A DNA stretch of 46,993 nt from Deltaproteobacteria bacterium (GTDB taxonomy: Bacteria; Desulfobacterota; Syntrophobacteria; BM002): assembly GCA_020347625.1 (NCBI GenBank), contig CP070735.1:2571015-2618007 (forward strand), in the 5' to 3' direction. The notes beneath the pieces are model-generated. The model saw only the letters and a program-made list of their open reading frames with translations, ran no database searches and was not told the origin of the DNA. The position numbers were made by a program, and so were the translations under genes. Every line of letters starts with the position of its first letter. The stretch's first letter is position 1. This document shows positions 8,968 to 17,226 of this stretch, piece after piece.

Positions 8968-10547
8968 TACCAACCTCCCACAAGAGGCCGATGATATCTC
9001 GGCAGGAAGTAAAGCCCCAGCAGGTTATCGCTGACATTTTCTGCGTCTGTGTCTTTGTATCTCTGGGTAAACATGGTTTCAAATGCGGCAGCCAACCGCA
9101 ATGCATGCGGTTTCAAGCCAAATCGCTCCGCAACCTGCTTGTTGAAATCTGCCGAAAACAGCGCCGGCTCGGCTGCACTCTGGTTTAACGACTTCAGGTC
9201 TTGCACAAAACTATCATCTTGGAGGAGAAGGGTAAGATCAATCTGCTGGTCTAACTCAAGAAAGCCGAAATCCACCGCATCCTCAGAAAAAATTGTCTCC
9301 ACCTCTAAACTGAACCTATTGATGGTGGATTTGTCAAGTTTGAGCAACTGGCCTTCTCTCTGGGCAAATTGCCGGCCTTTTTCGACCATCTGCTCTCTAA
9401 CCTTTTTGCTAACCGGTACCAGGAACTGGTCGTATAACTTAGCTGCCTGAAATCCAGACCACCCAAAATCGGAGGTCCCCTCATAGAGATCTCTTCCCAC
9501 AAGAGGCCTACCACGGTTGGCACCCTCCAGAAAGCTGAAGCCGAATCCTTCCAAAAGAGAGGTGGTAACCACAACATCGGAAGCAAGGAGAAGATCATCA
9601 AAACCGAACACATGTCCCACCAGTTCATGGCCGAACCCGACAACCGCGGCGTGGTTCTCTTTTCGGAATAGATCCTTTACCGCTTCGGCATAGGGACGTT
9701 CCGGCTCGGAATTGGCATCGAGGGTTACAAGCAACTGCGGGGGGTCGTCTGCGGTTGCCGCCAGGAGTAGGGCTTCCAACACATTCTTGCGTCTAATAAG
9801 CCTTATGGGCAAGGTCCACCAAGGTCGTTTCCACTCGAACCGATAACCATTTTCACCGGCATAACGCTCCAACTCTAAAGCGATGGACTCTTTTTCTTTC
9901 TCTCTCGCAGCATACACAGGCGGCACCGCGTTGGGTAGACGGAAGATGTGCTCAGAGGGTACTCCGGCCTGGGCCAATCTCCTGGAATCAGCCGTGTTGA
10001 GTACCGCATAGTAAAAATGATTCGCAATGGGATAGAAGTCTTCCAAGCCACCGCTGCCCCAACATGTCCGCAAATGGTTTAAATTCCACAAGCGGCCACA
10101 CTCGGCAAAGTCGTGAATGTGGTAGAGAAAGCGGTGCGCTGCACCGTTAGCGACCGCCTTCTGTCCCGCCGCCACTAGGGCAGCAGTGACCAACGGATTC
10201 TTGCCGAGGGTGGGGTTGTGAGACCAGAATAAAGAAGCCTCCTGGGCTTGTCCGAGAAACCAGTCTGCTAGTGCTGAAGCATCGTGCCAGAATTTATCGC
10301 GGTCGGGCCATACCCTATCGCTGTAATCCAGGCGGGGATCCACCTCAATTTGAACCTGAATATCCCACCGGTTAAGAAAATGCAGAAATTCTTCTACACC
10401 TGCCTTTCTGCCGGTTAGGACTTTGAGAGCACGGTCGGAAAGCCATCCTGACTGACTCAAAGCAAGCAGGCTATTCTTGATGGCCGAGCATACCCCTCCT
10501 GGGAGAAGATGATAGTGAATAACGATTAACGTGTCAGGGTGTGGCAT
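8967..10547 (-). CDS. Large GT-B glycosyltransferase
   Basis: 526 residues. The N-terminus (VIHYHLLPGGVCSAIKNSL) is a typical GT4-like glycine-rich entry; the C-terminal half has RLIRRKNVLEALLLA and TTSLLEGFGFSFLEGANRGRPLV, equivalent to the donor-site E-x7-E motif. The last 100 residues after the fold are helical and have no recognisable family. Start ATG 10547 has AAGGA ten bases upstream. First gene of a three-gene minus-strand unit with the HAD and GT4 genes. It probably adds a second sugar in the pathway of the island, but acceptor and donor cannot be read from the sequence. Confidence 0.75.
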   Translation of the reverse strand: MPHPDTLIVIHYHLLPGGVCSAIKNSLLALSQSGWLSDRALKVLTGRKAGVEEFLHFLNRWDIQVQIEVDPRLDYSDRVWPDRDKFWHDASALADWFLGQAQEASLFWSHNPTLGKNPLVTAALVAAGQKAVANGAAHRFLYHIHDFAECGRLWNLNHLRTCWGSGGLEDFYPIANHFYYAVLNTADSRRLAQAGVPSEHIFRLPNAVPPVYAAREKEKESIALELERYAGENGYRFEWKRPWWTLPIRLIRRKNVLEALLLAATADDPPQLLVTLDANSEPERPYAEAVKDLFRKENHAAVVGFGHELVGHVFGFDDLLLASDVVVTTSLLEGFGFSFLEGANRGRPLVGRDLYEGTSDFGWSGFQAAKLYDQFLVPVSKKVREQMVEKGRQFAQREGQLLKLDKSTINRFSLEVETIFSEDAVDFGFLELDQQIDLTLLLQDDSFVQDLKSLNQSAAEPALFSADFNKQVAERFGLKPHALRLAAAFETMFTQRYKDTDAENVSDNLLGLYFLPRYHRPLVGGW

Positions 10548-10621
10548 GATCTGCTTTTCCTTTTCCGTTACTTTATAATAATATCAAAAGGTTGGCAACC
10601 TGAGAGAAAATACATAATTTA

Positions 10622-10690
10622 GTAAACGGTAAATGGTGAACAGCTACGGGACCTCTTCTGAACCTTTTACCGTTCACGGTTAACTGTTTA
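10622..10690. repeat. Palindromic period-7 array between divergent GT genes
   Basis: Left arm of 7-mers of type GTRAANG (10622-10642) and right arm of complementary 7-mers (about 10663-10690) around a 20-base spacer. Lies between the divergent glycosyltransferase genes. Confidence 0.65.
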
Positions 10691-10710
10691 GAAATACGCT
10701 CCGCGCTGTG

Positions 10711-10742
10711 TCATAGATCTTGTACAATTATTTTGTCTATGA
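10711..10742. promoter_or_regulatory. Inverted repeat flanking a -10-like box upstream of GT4 copy B
   Basis: TCATAGA (10711-10717) and TCTATGA (10736-10742) form a perfect 7-bp inverted repeat with an 18-bp spacer. The spacer contains TACAAT (10723-10728), a good -10 match for the rightward gene. No good -35 is visible, so the promoter may need an activator, or the repeat may be an operator. Candidate only. Confidence 0.4.
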
Positions 10743-10820
10743 TACCCTGCCGACTTTAAAAAGGCTGGCGCCGTTGCCAGTGGGTCATTGGATGCTCTTT
10801 GGGGGGGAATCACTAGAGAG

Positions 10821-12083
10821 ATGGGAAAGAACATAGGTTTCGTATCGACCCGGTTTGCAGGTACTGATGGCGTTTCTTTGGAAGCGATGAAATGGGCCGA
10901 GGTGTTGGAGGCCAGCGGCCACCCGTGTTTCTGGTTTGCCGGCGAACTCGACAGGTATTCGGCCCGGAGCCTCCTGGTGGAGGAGGCCCATTTCGAGCAT
11001 GATACCGTCAGCTGGGTTCAGGAAAGAGCCTTCGGCAAGAAAGGGCGAAAGGCCGTTGTAACTGACATGATCCACGCCCTCCGCAGTCTTCTGAAAGTGC
11101 GACTCTACGAGTTCATTGAAAAGTTTCACATAGATGTTCTCATAGCCCAAAACTCAATGACAATTCCCATGCACATTGCGCTGGGATTGGCGCTAACCGA
11201 GGTAGCCGCTGAAACGGAAATGCCCACCATCGCCCACCACCATGACTTCTATTGGGAAAGGGTCCGCTTCTCGGTTAGCGGCGTTCATGACTACTTGCAG
11301 ATGGCTTTTCCGCCTAACCTTCCCAATATCCAGCATGTTGTGATCAACTCCGCCGCCCAGGAGGAATTAGCACTCAGAACCGGAATTTCGTCCATCATCA
11401 TCCCCAACGTTCTCGATTTTGAAAATCCCCCCCAGGTGGATCATGAGGGCACTGCTAACTTTCGGCGTGAAATTGGGCTGGAGGAGGGCAACGTCATGAT
11501 CCTACAGCCCACCCGCATTGTCCAGCGCAAGGGAATTGAGCATGCCATAGAATTGGTCAAACGCCTTAACGATCCGCAATATAAACTGGTCATCTCCCAT
11601 GAAGCGGGCGACGAAGGATATGATTACGTTGATTGGCTCAGGGAACATGCGCTGGAAGATGGGGTTGACCTTCGCATTATAGCGACCCGCATCGGTGACA
11701 AACGAAGCACCAATGCCAACGGCGAGGTGCGTTACGCACTTTGGGATGTCTACCCGCACGCAGATTTTATTACCTACCCCAGCCTTTACGAGGGCTTCGG
11801 CAATGCCTTCTTAGAGGCAATATACTTTCGTAAACCCCTTCTGGTTAACCGCTACGGTGTCTTTGTCCGGGATATTGAGCCGCAAGAGTTCGATCTGGCG
11901 ATTATGGACGGTTTCTTGACCAAGAAAGTGGTGCGGGCAGTTCGTGAAATATTGGAAAATCCGCGCAGACGAGAGGAAATGGTAAACCGCAATTATGAAG
12001 TTGCGACCAGACATTACTCTTATGCGGTACTGCGCAAGCGGCTCAACTTTCTCCTGGGAAATTTCTTCGGCATCGGTATGTAG
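10821..12083 (+). CDS. GT4-family glycosyltransferase (copy B, inverted paralogue)
   Basis: 420 residues from ATG 10821 (MGKNIGF), exactly the same length as the gene at 6849-8111 and, by eye, about two-thirds identical over its whole length, with the same [22 protein letters not shown] and [13 protein letters not shown] blocks. Same GT-B fold and probably same donor type. It lies on the opposite strand, so the two copies bracket the HAD and large GT genes as an inverted pair. The most variable part is about residues 45-110, in the N-terminal acceptor domain, which would fit a different acceptor. Shine-Dalgarno is weak. Confidence 0.8.
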   Translation: MGKNIGFVSTRFAGTDGVSLEAMKWAEVLEASGHPCFWFAGELDRYSARSLLVEEAHFEHDTVSWVQERAFGKKGRKAVVTDMIHALRSLLKVRLYEFIEKFHIDVLIAQNSMTIPMHIALGLALTEVAAETEMPTIAHHHDFYWERVRFSVSGVHDYLQMAFPPNLPNIQHVVINSAAQEELALRTGISSIIIPNVLDFENPPQVDHEGTANFRREIGLEEGNVMILQPTRIVQRKGIEHAIELVKRLNDPQYKLVISHEAGDEGYDYVDWLREHALEDGVDLRIIATRIGDKRSTNANGEVRYALWDVYPHADFITYPSLYEGFGNAFLEAIYFRKPLLVNRYGVFVRDIEPQEFDLAIMDGFLTKKVVRAVREILENPRRREEMVNRNYEVATRHYSYAVLRKRLNFLLGNFFGIGM

Positions 12084-12156
12084 AGACTCCTTCCTATTGC
12101 AAACAGCCATTATCACACTCGGCATGACAATGCCACCAAGGTAGTTTTATTTTCTG

Positions 12157-12178
12157 TTGTGATAATAACTCACCAAAG
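12157..12178 (+). promoter_or_regulatory. Extended -10 promoter candidate for the stress protein gene
   Basis: TTGTGATAATAA followed by CACCAA. The TGTGATAAT part is an extended -10; no good -35. Nearly the same string occurs at the nuo promoter (minus strand) and upstream of the methyltransferase near 45.78 kb. An ATTATCAC/GTGATAAT inverted repeat (12109-12116, 12159-12166) overlaps it. Confidence 0.45.
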
Positions 12179-12306
12179 CTTACTCCGATGTCTAGTGCGG
12201 TAGCTCAATCCCGACACAGTTATCCTCAATAATATTGTGATTAGAGGCCACAGGTATTATTCTATAGTTATGGACTTGATTTTAACTGCATATTTACCAC
12301 AGTTGA

Positions 12307-12348
12307 CTAATCACCAATGACTAATGACCAGTGACCAATGACCAATAA
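12307..12348. repeat. Period-7 array (CYAATGA type)
   Basis: Six contiguous 7-mers fitting CYARTSA, ending two bases before the AAGGAGG Shine-Dalgarno of the stress protein gene. The rest of 12084-12306 holds the promoter candidate and no gene. Confidence 0.8.
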
Positions 12349-12363
12349 CAAGGAGGCGCTACC

Positions 12364-13311
12364 ATGGCAAAAAGATTTCTCCTCGGCGTGGACGATTCGC
12401 AAAACACCAAGCAGGCATTGGAAAATTTAGGCGGACTCTTCTTGGAAAGCGACGTTGATTTCCAACTATTTCATGCTGTTCCCGAAAGCTCCCTCCTCTA
12501 TCCCGGCGAACTCTCAACACTTAGCGGCGAGGTTTCAGAATGGGAAAAGGTTCAGAAACGGCAAGGCCAGCGTGTCATAGACGAGACTGTCGGTTTGCTG
12601 GTGGAGATGGGCTACAAGCGGACTCGTCTTCAAGCCGAAACCATGCTGCAAAGCGTGGACATTGCCCAGAACATACTGGATGCCAGCGAAGATGATCAGT
12701 TTGGAGCAATCGTTCTGGCGCGCAAGGGCCGTTCCGCGGTCAAGCGTTTCCTCCTAGGCAGCACCACTCTCAAGGTCTGTCAGCATTCAGAAACGCATCC
12801 TGTTTGGGTAATCGGTACCCCTCCACTCAAACCGGCAAATGCCCTCCTGGCTCTAGATGACTCAGAGTACGCTGAACGATTGATTAGCCACCTGGCTAAA
12901 TATCTCGCGCCATTATCTGGAACCCGAGTCACCTTGTTCAACGTCATCCCGGCGAAGCCGCCAGAGTTCTGGGACGACGGTCATATCTTGGATGAGTCGG
13001 AACGGGCCGAACGGGAGTCCATAGTGGCAAAGTGGCGCTTGGTGCATGAAGAAAAAATGGAAAACATCTTCGCCAAAGCCAAGGTGGCCCTTACCAGCGC
13101 TGGAATGGATCAAGGGTCAATTACTACCAAGGTGCAAACCCGAATGCGCGGCATCGCTCGTGACATCATTGCGGAGGCAAGCCGCGGTGGTTACAATATT
13201 CTGGCCTTTGGTCGCCGCGGCACCTCGGCCATCTCCGAGTTCAATTTGGGAAGCCGGACAGCGAAAATGCTGCAGAGTGCGCGCGATTGCACCCTAATAC
13301 TGGTCAATTAA
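12364..13311 (+). CDS. Tandem-domain universal stress protein
   Basis: 315 residues, two UspA domains in one chain (about 1-148 and 155-315). Each ends with the ATP-binding pattern of the UspA/MJ0577 class: ARKGRSAVKRFLLGSTT in the first, GRRGTSAISEFNLGSRT in the second. The linker region has PVWVIGTPPLKP. Usp proteins are cytoplasmic nucleotide-binding factors induced under stress or energy limitation; the exact role is not predictable. Start ATG follows AAGGAGG with seven bases spacing. Monocistronic: flanked by repeat arrays and followed by a convergent operon. Confidence 0.9.
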   Translation: MAKRFLLGVDDSQNTKQALENLGGLFLESDVDFQLFHAVPESSLLYPGELSTLSGEVSEWEKVQKRQGQRVIDETVGLLVEMGYKRTRLQAETMLQSVDIAQNILDASEDDQFGAIVLARKGRSAVKRFLLGSTTLKVCQHSETHPVWVIGTPPLKPANALLALDDSEYAERLISHLAKYLAPLSGTRVTLFNVIPAKPPEFWDDGHILDESERAERESIVAKWRLVHEEKMENIFAKAKVALTSAGMDQGSITTKVQTRMRGIARDIIAEASRGGYNILAFGRRGTSAISEFNLGSRTAKMLQSARDCTLILVN

Positions 13312-13342
13312 CTCGTCCGTTGTCAGTTGTAAAGAAGGCAAA

Positions 13343-13419
13343 GGGCATGGGGCATAGGGTGTGGACATGCTAACCAGAACATTCTGCTCTATGCTCTTTG
13401 CTCTATGCTCTATGCTGGG
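13343..13419. repeat. Palindromic period-7 array (GGGCATN / TGCTCTN)
   Basis: Left arm of three 7-mers of type GGGYRTN from about 13345, right arm of five 7-mers of type TGCTSKN from 13385 to 13419. Non-coding, between the stress gene and the nuo operon terminator. Confidence 0.75.
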
Positions 13420-13452
13420 AACGAATTGAGAAGAAACGGACAACCAGCAGAC

Positions 13453-13480
13453 AAAAAGGGCGAGGGTATTACCCTCGCCC
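13453..13480 (-). terminator. Intrinsic terminator of the nuo operon
   Basis: Perfect 9-bp GC-rich stem GGGCGAGGG/CCCTCGCCC with a 5-base loop, followed on the minus strand by five T. It lies 43 bp after the last gene of the operon. On the plus strand the tail is weak (TGCGATTTT), but it may also help end stress-gene transcripts. Confidence 0.85.
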
Positions 13481-13522
13481 TGCGATTTTCTAGATGGGTG
13501 AACGGGTTGTCGGACGCGATTA

Positions 13523-14263
13523 TTAATCGCCCTCTTCTTCTGCCTCCTTTTCCTCGACTTTCTTTACCAACCCCTCACAGACGCCAGCCGGGCACTCGCC
13601 TCGATCAATGTGCGCCTCGAACTCAGAGTGAAAATGCTTGAGGACAGAGACCACCGGCCCAGTGGTCGTTCTGGCAAAATCGCAATAGGGGGCATCCTGC
13701 ATAGCGCGACAGACAAGATCCAAACGCTGGAGGTCATCCGGCTGGCCTTCCCCGTTGATGATTCGCTCCAGTATTTCTCGGAGTTCCACTGAACCAACGC
13801 GGCACGGCGTGCATTTGCCGCAGGAAACACCTTCCTCAAATTGCAAGAAATAGCGGGCCACCTGAACCATGCAGAAGCTGTCATCGATAGTGGCGACAAA
13901 CCCCGAGCGGTCATAGAGAATCTTCCCAGAGGTGGCTTTTAAAGGATCGATATGGAGTAAGTCAAAAATAATGTGGCTCTTTTCCAGGGTTCCGGAAACC
14001 ACTTCTCTGGCCTGCTCCGGGCTCACCTGACTGTAAAAAAACCCCCTCTGGGGAAAACCAAGCAAAACCCCGTGAGGGCATTCTCCGTTGCAGCCCACCT
14101 TCATTTCGCCAACGCTTACTCCTAGGTTCCTCGCGGTGATTTCTTCTTCCAAGATTCGGCGAACTGCTTCACAGTCGCACTCACAGGTGGGCGAGGGAGA
14201 GCAGATGGTAATGCATGGTCGCTGTTCATCGCTGCGGCAAAAAATTGGCACTTGTGATTCCAT
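13523..14263 (-). CDS. NuoF-like protein lacking the FMN/NADH domain (2Fe-2S thioredoxin fold + N3-cluster domain)
   Basis: 246 residues. Residues 15-95 are a thioredoxin-like 2Fe-2S domain as at the N-terminus of HoxF/HydB-type NuoF: Cys21/Cys27 and Cys58/Cys62 (VGCNGECPHG). After about 15 linker residues comes the C-terminal helical domain of NuoF with SCGKCTPCRVGS (about 145-154) and the fourth ligand in PYCDF (about 193), then HFHSEFEAHI and CPAGVC. All four N3-cluster cysteines are present. The Rossmann-like FMN/NADH domain and SLBB domain (over 200 residues in NuoF) are absent, so it cannot be the NADH-oxidising subunit. It is the last gene of the nuo operon, 58 bp after nuoN; an electron-relay role is inferred. 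The acidic C-terminal tail is low-complexity. Confidence 0.85.
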   Translation of the reverse strand: MESQVPIFCRSDEQRPCITICSPSPTCECDCEAVRRILEEEITARNLGVSVGEMKVGCNGECPHGVLLGFPQRGFFYSQVSPEQAREVVSGTLEKSHIIFDLLHIDPLKATSGKILYDRSGFVATIDDSFCMVQVARYFLQFEEGVSCGKCTPCRVGSVELREILERIINGEGQPDDLQRLDLVCRAMQDAPYCDFARTTTGPVVSVLKHFHSEFEAHIDRGECPAGVCEGLVKKVEEKEAEEEGD

Positions 14264-14321
14264 TCTACTTAGCTCTAGTTCACTTTAGATATTTTAGACG
14301 TTTTAACCACTTTTCTTACTT

Positions 14322-15746
14322 CTACATCAATACTCGCGCGGCTGCTAGGGCCACCTCAAGCAGATGGTGCGGAAAGACGCCAAACACCACCATAATAGTC
14401 ACCAGCACCCCAGCCAGCACTTTGGTAGGCATAGATACAGCAAGCCGGGGCAACTCCTCGTCGGGCTCGAGAAGATAGGCCGCTTTTACCACCAAGATGT
14501 AGTAGTAGAGAGAGATGGTGGCATTTATCATGGCGATAATTACCAGTGCGATGTAGCCTTGCTCCATGGCTGCGGTAAATACCAGAAATTTTCCGGTAAA
14601 ACCGATGGTGGGTGGAATGCCTGCCAGCCCGAAGACAGCCAGCATTAGTGTCATGGCCAACAAAGGCGAGCGGCGATGCAGACCTGCCAGTTGGGCGATC
14701 TTCAAATCACTGCCATCATGAGCCACCTTTACCACCACTAGGAAGCAGCAGAGATTCATCACCAGATATGCCAGGGCATAGAAGATGGCACTGGCGTAAC
14801 CCGTGGTGTTCATACTGAGAATCCCGATGAGTACGTAGCCGGCATGGGAGATGCTCGAATAAGCCAGAAGCCGCTTCATGTCTTTCTGCACAATGGCCAC
14901 CAGATTTCCCAAGGTCATGGAGGCAATGGAGAGCGTCACCAGCACGTCGACGAGATAAGCGCTGGTGCCCCCGCTCAAGGCTACCATCCGCATGATGATG
15001 GCCACTGCTGCTACCTTGGAAGCCGTAGCGATATAGGCGGTCACCTGGTTGGCAGCTCCTTGATACACGTCAGGAGCCCAGAAATGGAATGGGAAAACGG
15101 CCAGCTTGAAGAAAAACCCACATAGGGTGAGAAGTAGACCGACAATAGCCGCAGGTGTGGTGATGATACTGGGGAGCACTTGGATGATTTCCACCACATA
15201 AGTGGTATGAGTCACTCCAAAGATATAAGAGAGGCCGAAGAGCATCACTGCCGAAGCGGAAGCTCCCACCATCAGGTATTTGATGCCAGCTTCGACGTCT
15301 ATTCCATGCCCTCTCCGGAGGGGAACCAGAATGTAAAGCGAATAACTAGAAAGCTCGAGAGCCACGTAGATGGTCAACAACTCCACGCTGCTCACCAACA
15401 TCATCATCGCCAGAGTGCAGGTGGTGAGGAAGAGATAGAATTCTGGATGATGCCTCTCTTCAATACCGTTTAATTCGGTGCAAAGACAGACCACCAGAAA
15501 GAACCCCATGGACAACATGGCCTTGAAGACCTGGGAAAAGAGGTCTACTCGGTAGGCCTCAAAGAAGAGTGTCCCTTCCAGTTTCACACAGGCGAGGGCC
15601 ACCACCACACCCACGCCGCCCAAGAAAAGGGCGGCGAAGTAGTCCCTCCTTGGGTTGGGACGTGCCAACATGGCGAGGCCGAAGAAGGCAGCGGCCGTCA
15701 ACAAAAAGTACAGTTCAGGAATAAACAGCATCCACAATTTCATCAC
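14322..15746 (-). CDS. nuoN: NADH-quinone oxidoreductase subunit N
   Basis: 474 residues, about 14 TM helices, antiporter-like proton-pumping subunit of the complex I membrane arm. Family signatures include [13 protein letters not shown] with the TM5 Glu, [18 protein letters not shown] with the key Lys, and [16 protein letters not shown]. Start overlaps nuoM by four bases (ATGA), indicating translational coupling. Length is standard. Confidence 0.95.
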   Translation of the reverse strand: MMKLWMLFIPELYFLLTAAAFFGLAMLARPNPRRDYFAALFLGGVGVVVALACVKLEGTLFFEAYRVDLFSQVFKAMLSMGFFLVVCLCTELNGIEERHHPEFYLFLTTCTLAMMMLVSSVELLTIYVALELSSYSLYILVPLRRGHGIDVEAGIKYLMVGASASAVMLFGLSYIFGVTHTTYVVEIIQVLPSIITTPAAIVGLLLTLCGFFFKLAVFPFHFWAPDVYQGAANQVTAYIATASKVAAVAIIMRMVALSGGTSAYLVDVLVTLSIASMTLGNLVAIVQKDMKRLLAYSSISHAGYVLIGILSMNTTGYASAIFYALAYLVMNLCCFLVVVKVAHDGSDLKIAQLAGLHRRSPLLAMTLMLAVFGLAGIPPTIGFTGKFLVFTAAMEQGYIALVIIAMINATISLYYYILVVKAAYLLEPDEELPRLAVSMPTKVLAGVLVTIMVVFGVFPHHLLEVALAAARVLM

Positions 15747-17215
15747 GGCAACCCGCTAATAAAGGGAATCGAGGCGACCTGTATCACATCAAGCATGACC
15801 GACGGAAAAAGGCCGAATAATACAATTACCGCAACCAAGATCATCCTAGGGATACCCAGGCCGAAAGGAACATCAGGAATATGGGCAAATTTTTCGTTTT
15901 TTTCGCCATAGAAGGTTCGTTGCACAACCCGAAGCATAAAGAGAGCGCCAACCACCAATGCAAAGATGGCCAAAGCACCCCGAATCGGATAGGTCTTAAA
16001 GGCAGAAATAAAGACCAGCAACTCCGCCCAGAAACTGGCTAGACAGGGCACACCGATACCTGCCAGCGCCGCCAAGATAAAATATCCCGAAGCAATGGGC
16101 ATAGTTCTACTCAGTCCGCCCAGCTCCGGGATCATCTTTGTGTGGGTTCTGTCATAGATATAGCCGACCGAAGAAAAGAGGAGCGCCGTCATAACCCCGT
16201 GGGCGAACATCTGAAACACCGCACCATTCAGTCCATCTACGGTCACCGTAGCCAAACCGAGGCCAACAATACCCATGTGAGAAACGCTGGAGTACCCGAT
16301 CACATACTTGAGATCCGTCTGAGCCAACCCAACAAAAGCACCGTAGACGATGCCGCAGGTGGCAAGCACCGCCATCAACTGGGCCCAGTACTGCCAGCCC
16401 TCCGGGCAAAGGAATATGGCCACTCTCAACACGCCAAAGGCACCGAGCTTCATGAGCACACCGGCGTGGATCATGCTCACCGAAGTGGGCGCGGCCACGT
16501 GTCCCACCGGCGACCAGGTATGGAAGGGCCACACACCAGCCAAAATGCCGAAACCCAAGTAGAGCAGGATAAAAGCGAACTTCTGTTGAAATGGAGTGAA
16601 CGTGCCTGGTTGCATGAGGGCCACGACATCAAAGGTGTTGAGACCCGAATTTACAAAAAGGTAAATGATACCCGGCAGAATCAAAGCGCTTCCAGCCAGC
16701 AAATAGAGGGTCAACTTCATGGCGCCATATTCTTTGCGGGTACTGCCCCAGATGGCAATCAGCGGGTACATGGGAAAGAGTGAGACATCATACCAGACGA
16801 AGATGAAGAAGAGGTCCATGCTCATAAAGACGCCGAACACACCAGCCACCAGGAGAAAGGTGAGAGCGAAGAACTCTTTCACCCGATTCTCTAGCTCCCA
16901 CATGGTGAGGGTACCGGTGAACAGTACGATGCCGGTTAGGAGAAGCATGGGTAGATTGAAGCCGTCGGCCGCATTGAAATAGTATATGCCCATAGACTCG
17001 ACCCAGAGCACCTTCTCCACAAATTGGAGACCTCCCTGGCTCTTGTCATAGGCGAAAAAGAGATAGATGGAGAGCACCATGGTAATCCCGGAAAAGATGA
17101 GGCTGACCCACTTGATCAGCATTTTCCGATCCTCAGGAATGAAAAGGATCACCAGGAGGCCCACCACACAACTCAAGAGGATGGCGGAAAGAAAAGGAAA
17201 ATTGGCAAACTCCAT
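15743..17215 (-). CDS. nuoM: NADH-quinone oxidoreductase subunit M
   Basis: 490 residues, polytopic antiporter-like subunit. Signatures: [17 protein letters not shown] around the TM5 acidic site (family consensus FE or YE; here YD, so the acidic residue is Asp), [22 protein letters not shown] and [15 protein letters not shown]. Eleven bases after nuoL, four-base overlap with nuoN. Pumps protons in the distal membrane arm. Confidence 0.95.
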   Translation of the reverse strand: MEFANFPFLSAILLSCVVGLLVILFIPEDRKMLIKWVSLIFSGITMVLSIYLFFAYDKSQGGLQFVEKVLWVESMGIYYFNAADGFNLPMLLLTGIVLFTGTLTMWELENRVKEFFALTFLLVAGVFGVFMSMDLFFIFVWYDVSLFPMYPLIAIWGSTRKEYGAMKLTLYLLAGSALILPGIIYLFVNSGLNTFDVVALMQPGTFTPFQQKFAFILLYLGFGILAGVWPFHTWSPVGHVAAPTSVSMIHAGVLMKLGAFGVLRVAIFLCPEGWQYWAQLMAVLATCGIVYGAFVGLAQTDLKYVIGYSSVSHMGIVGLGLATVTVDGLNGAVFQMFAHGVMTALLFSSVGYIYDRTHTKMIPELGGLSRTMPIASGYFILAALAGIGVPCLASFWAELLVFISAFKTYPIRGALAIFALVVGALFMLRVVQRTFYGEKNEKFAHIPDVPFGLGIPRMILVAVIVLFGLFPSVMLDVIQVASIPFISGLP

Positions 17216-17226
17216 ACTTTTCTACC

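Noticed and set aside
12307..12348. Heptamer arrays as CRISPR-like repeats
   Set aside because: Units are 7-8 bp, contiguous and degenerate, without spacers or cas genes.
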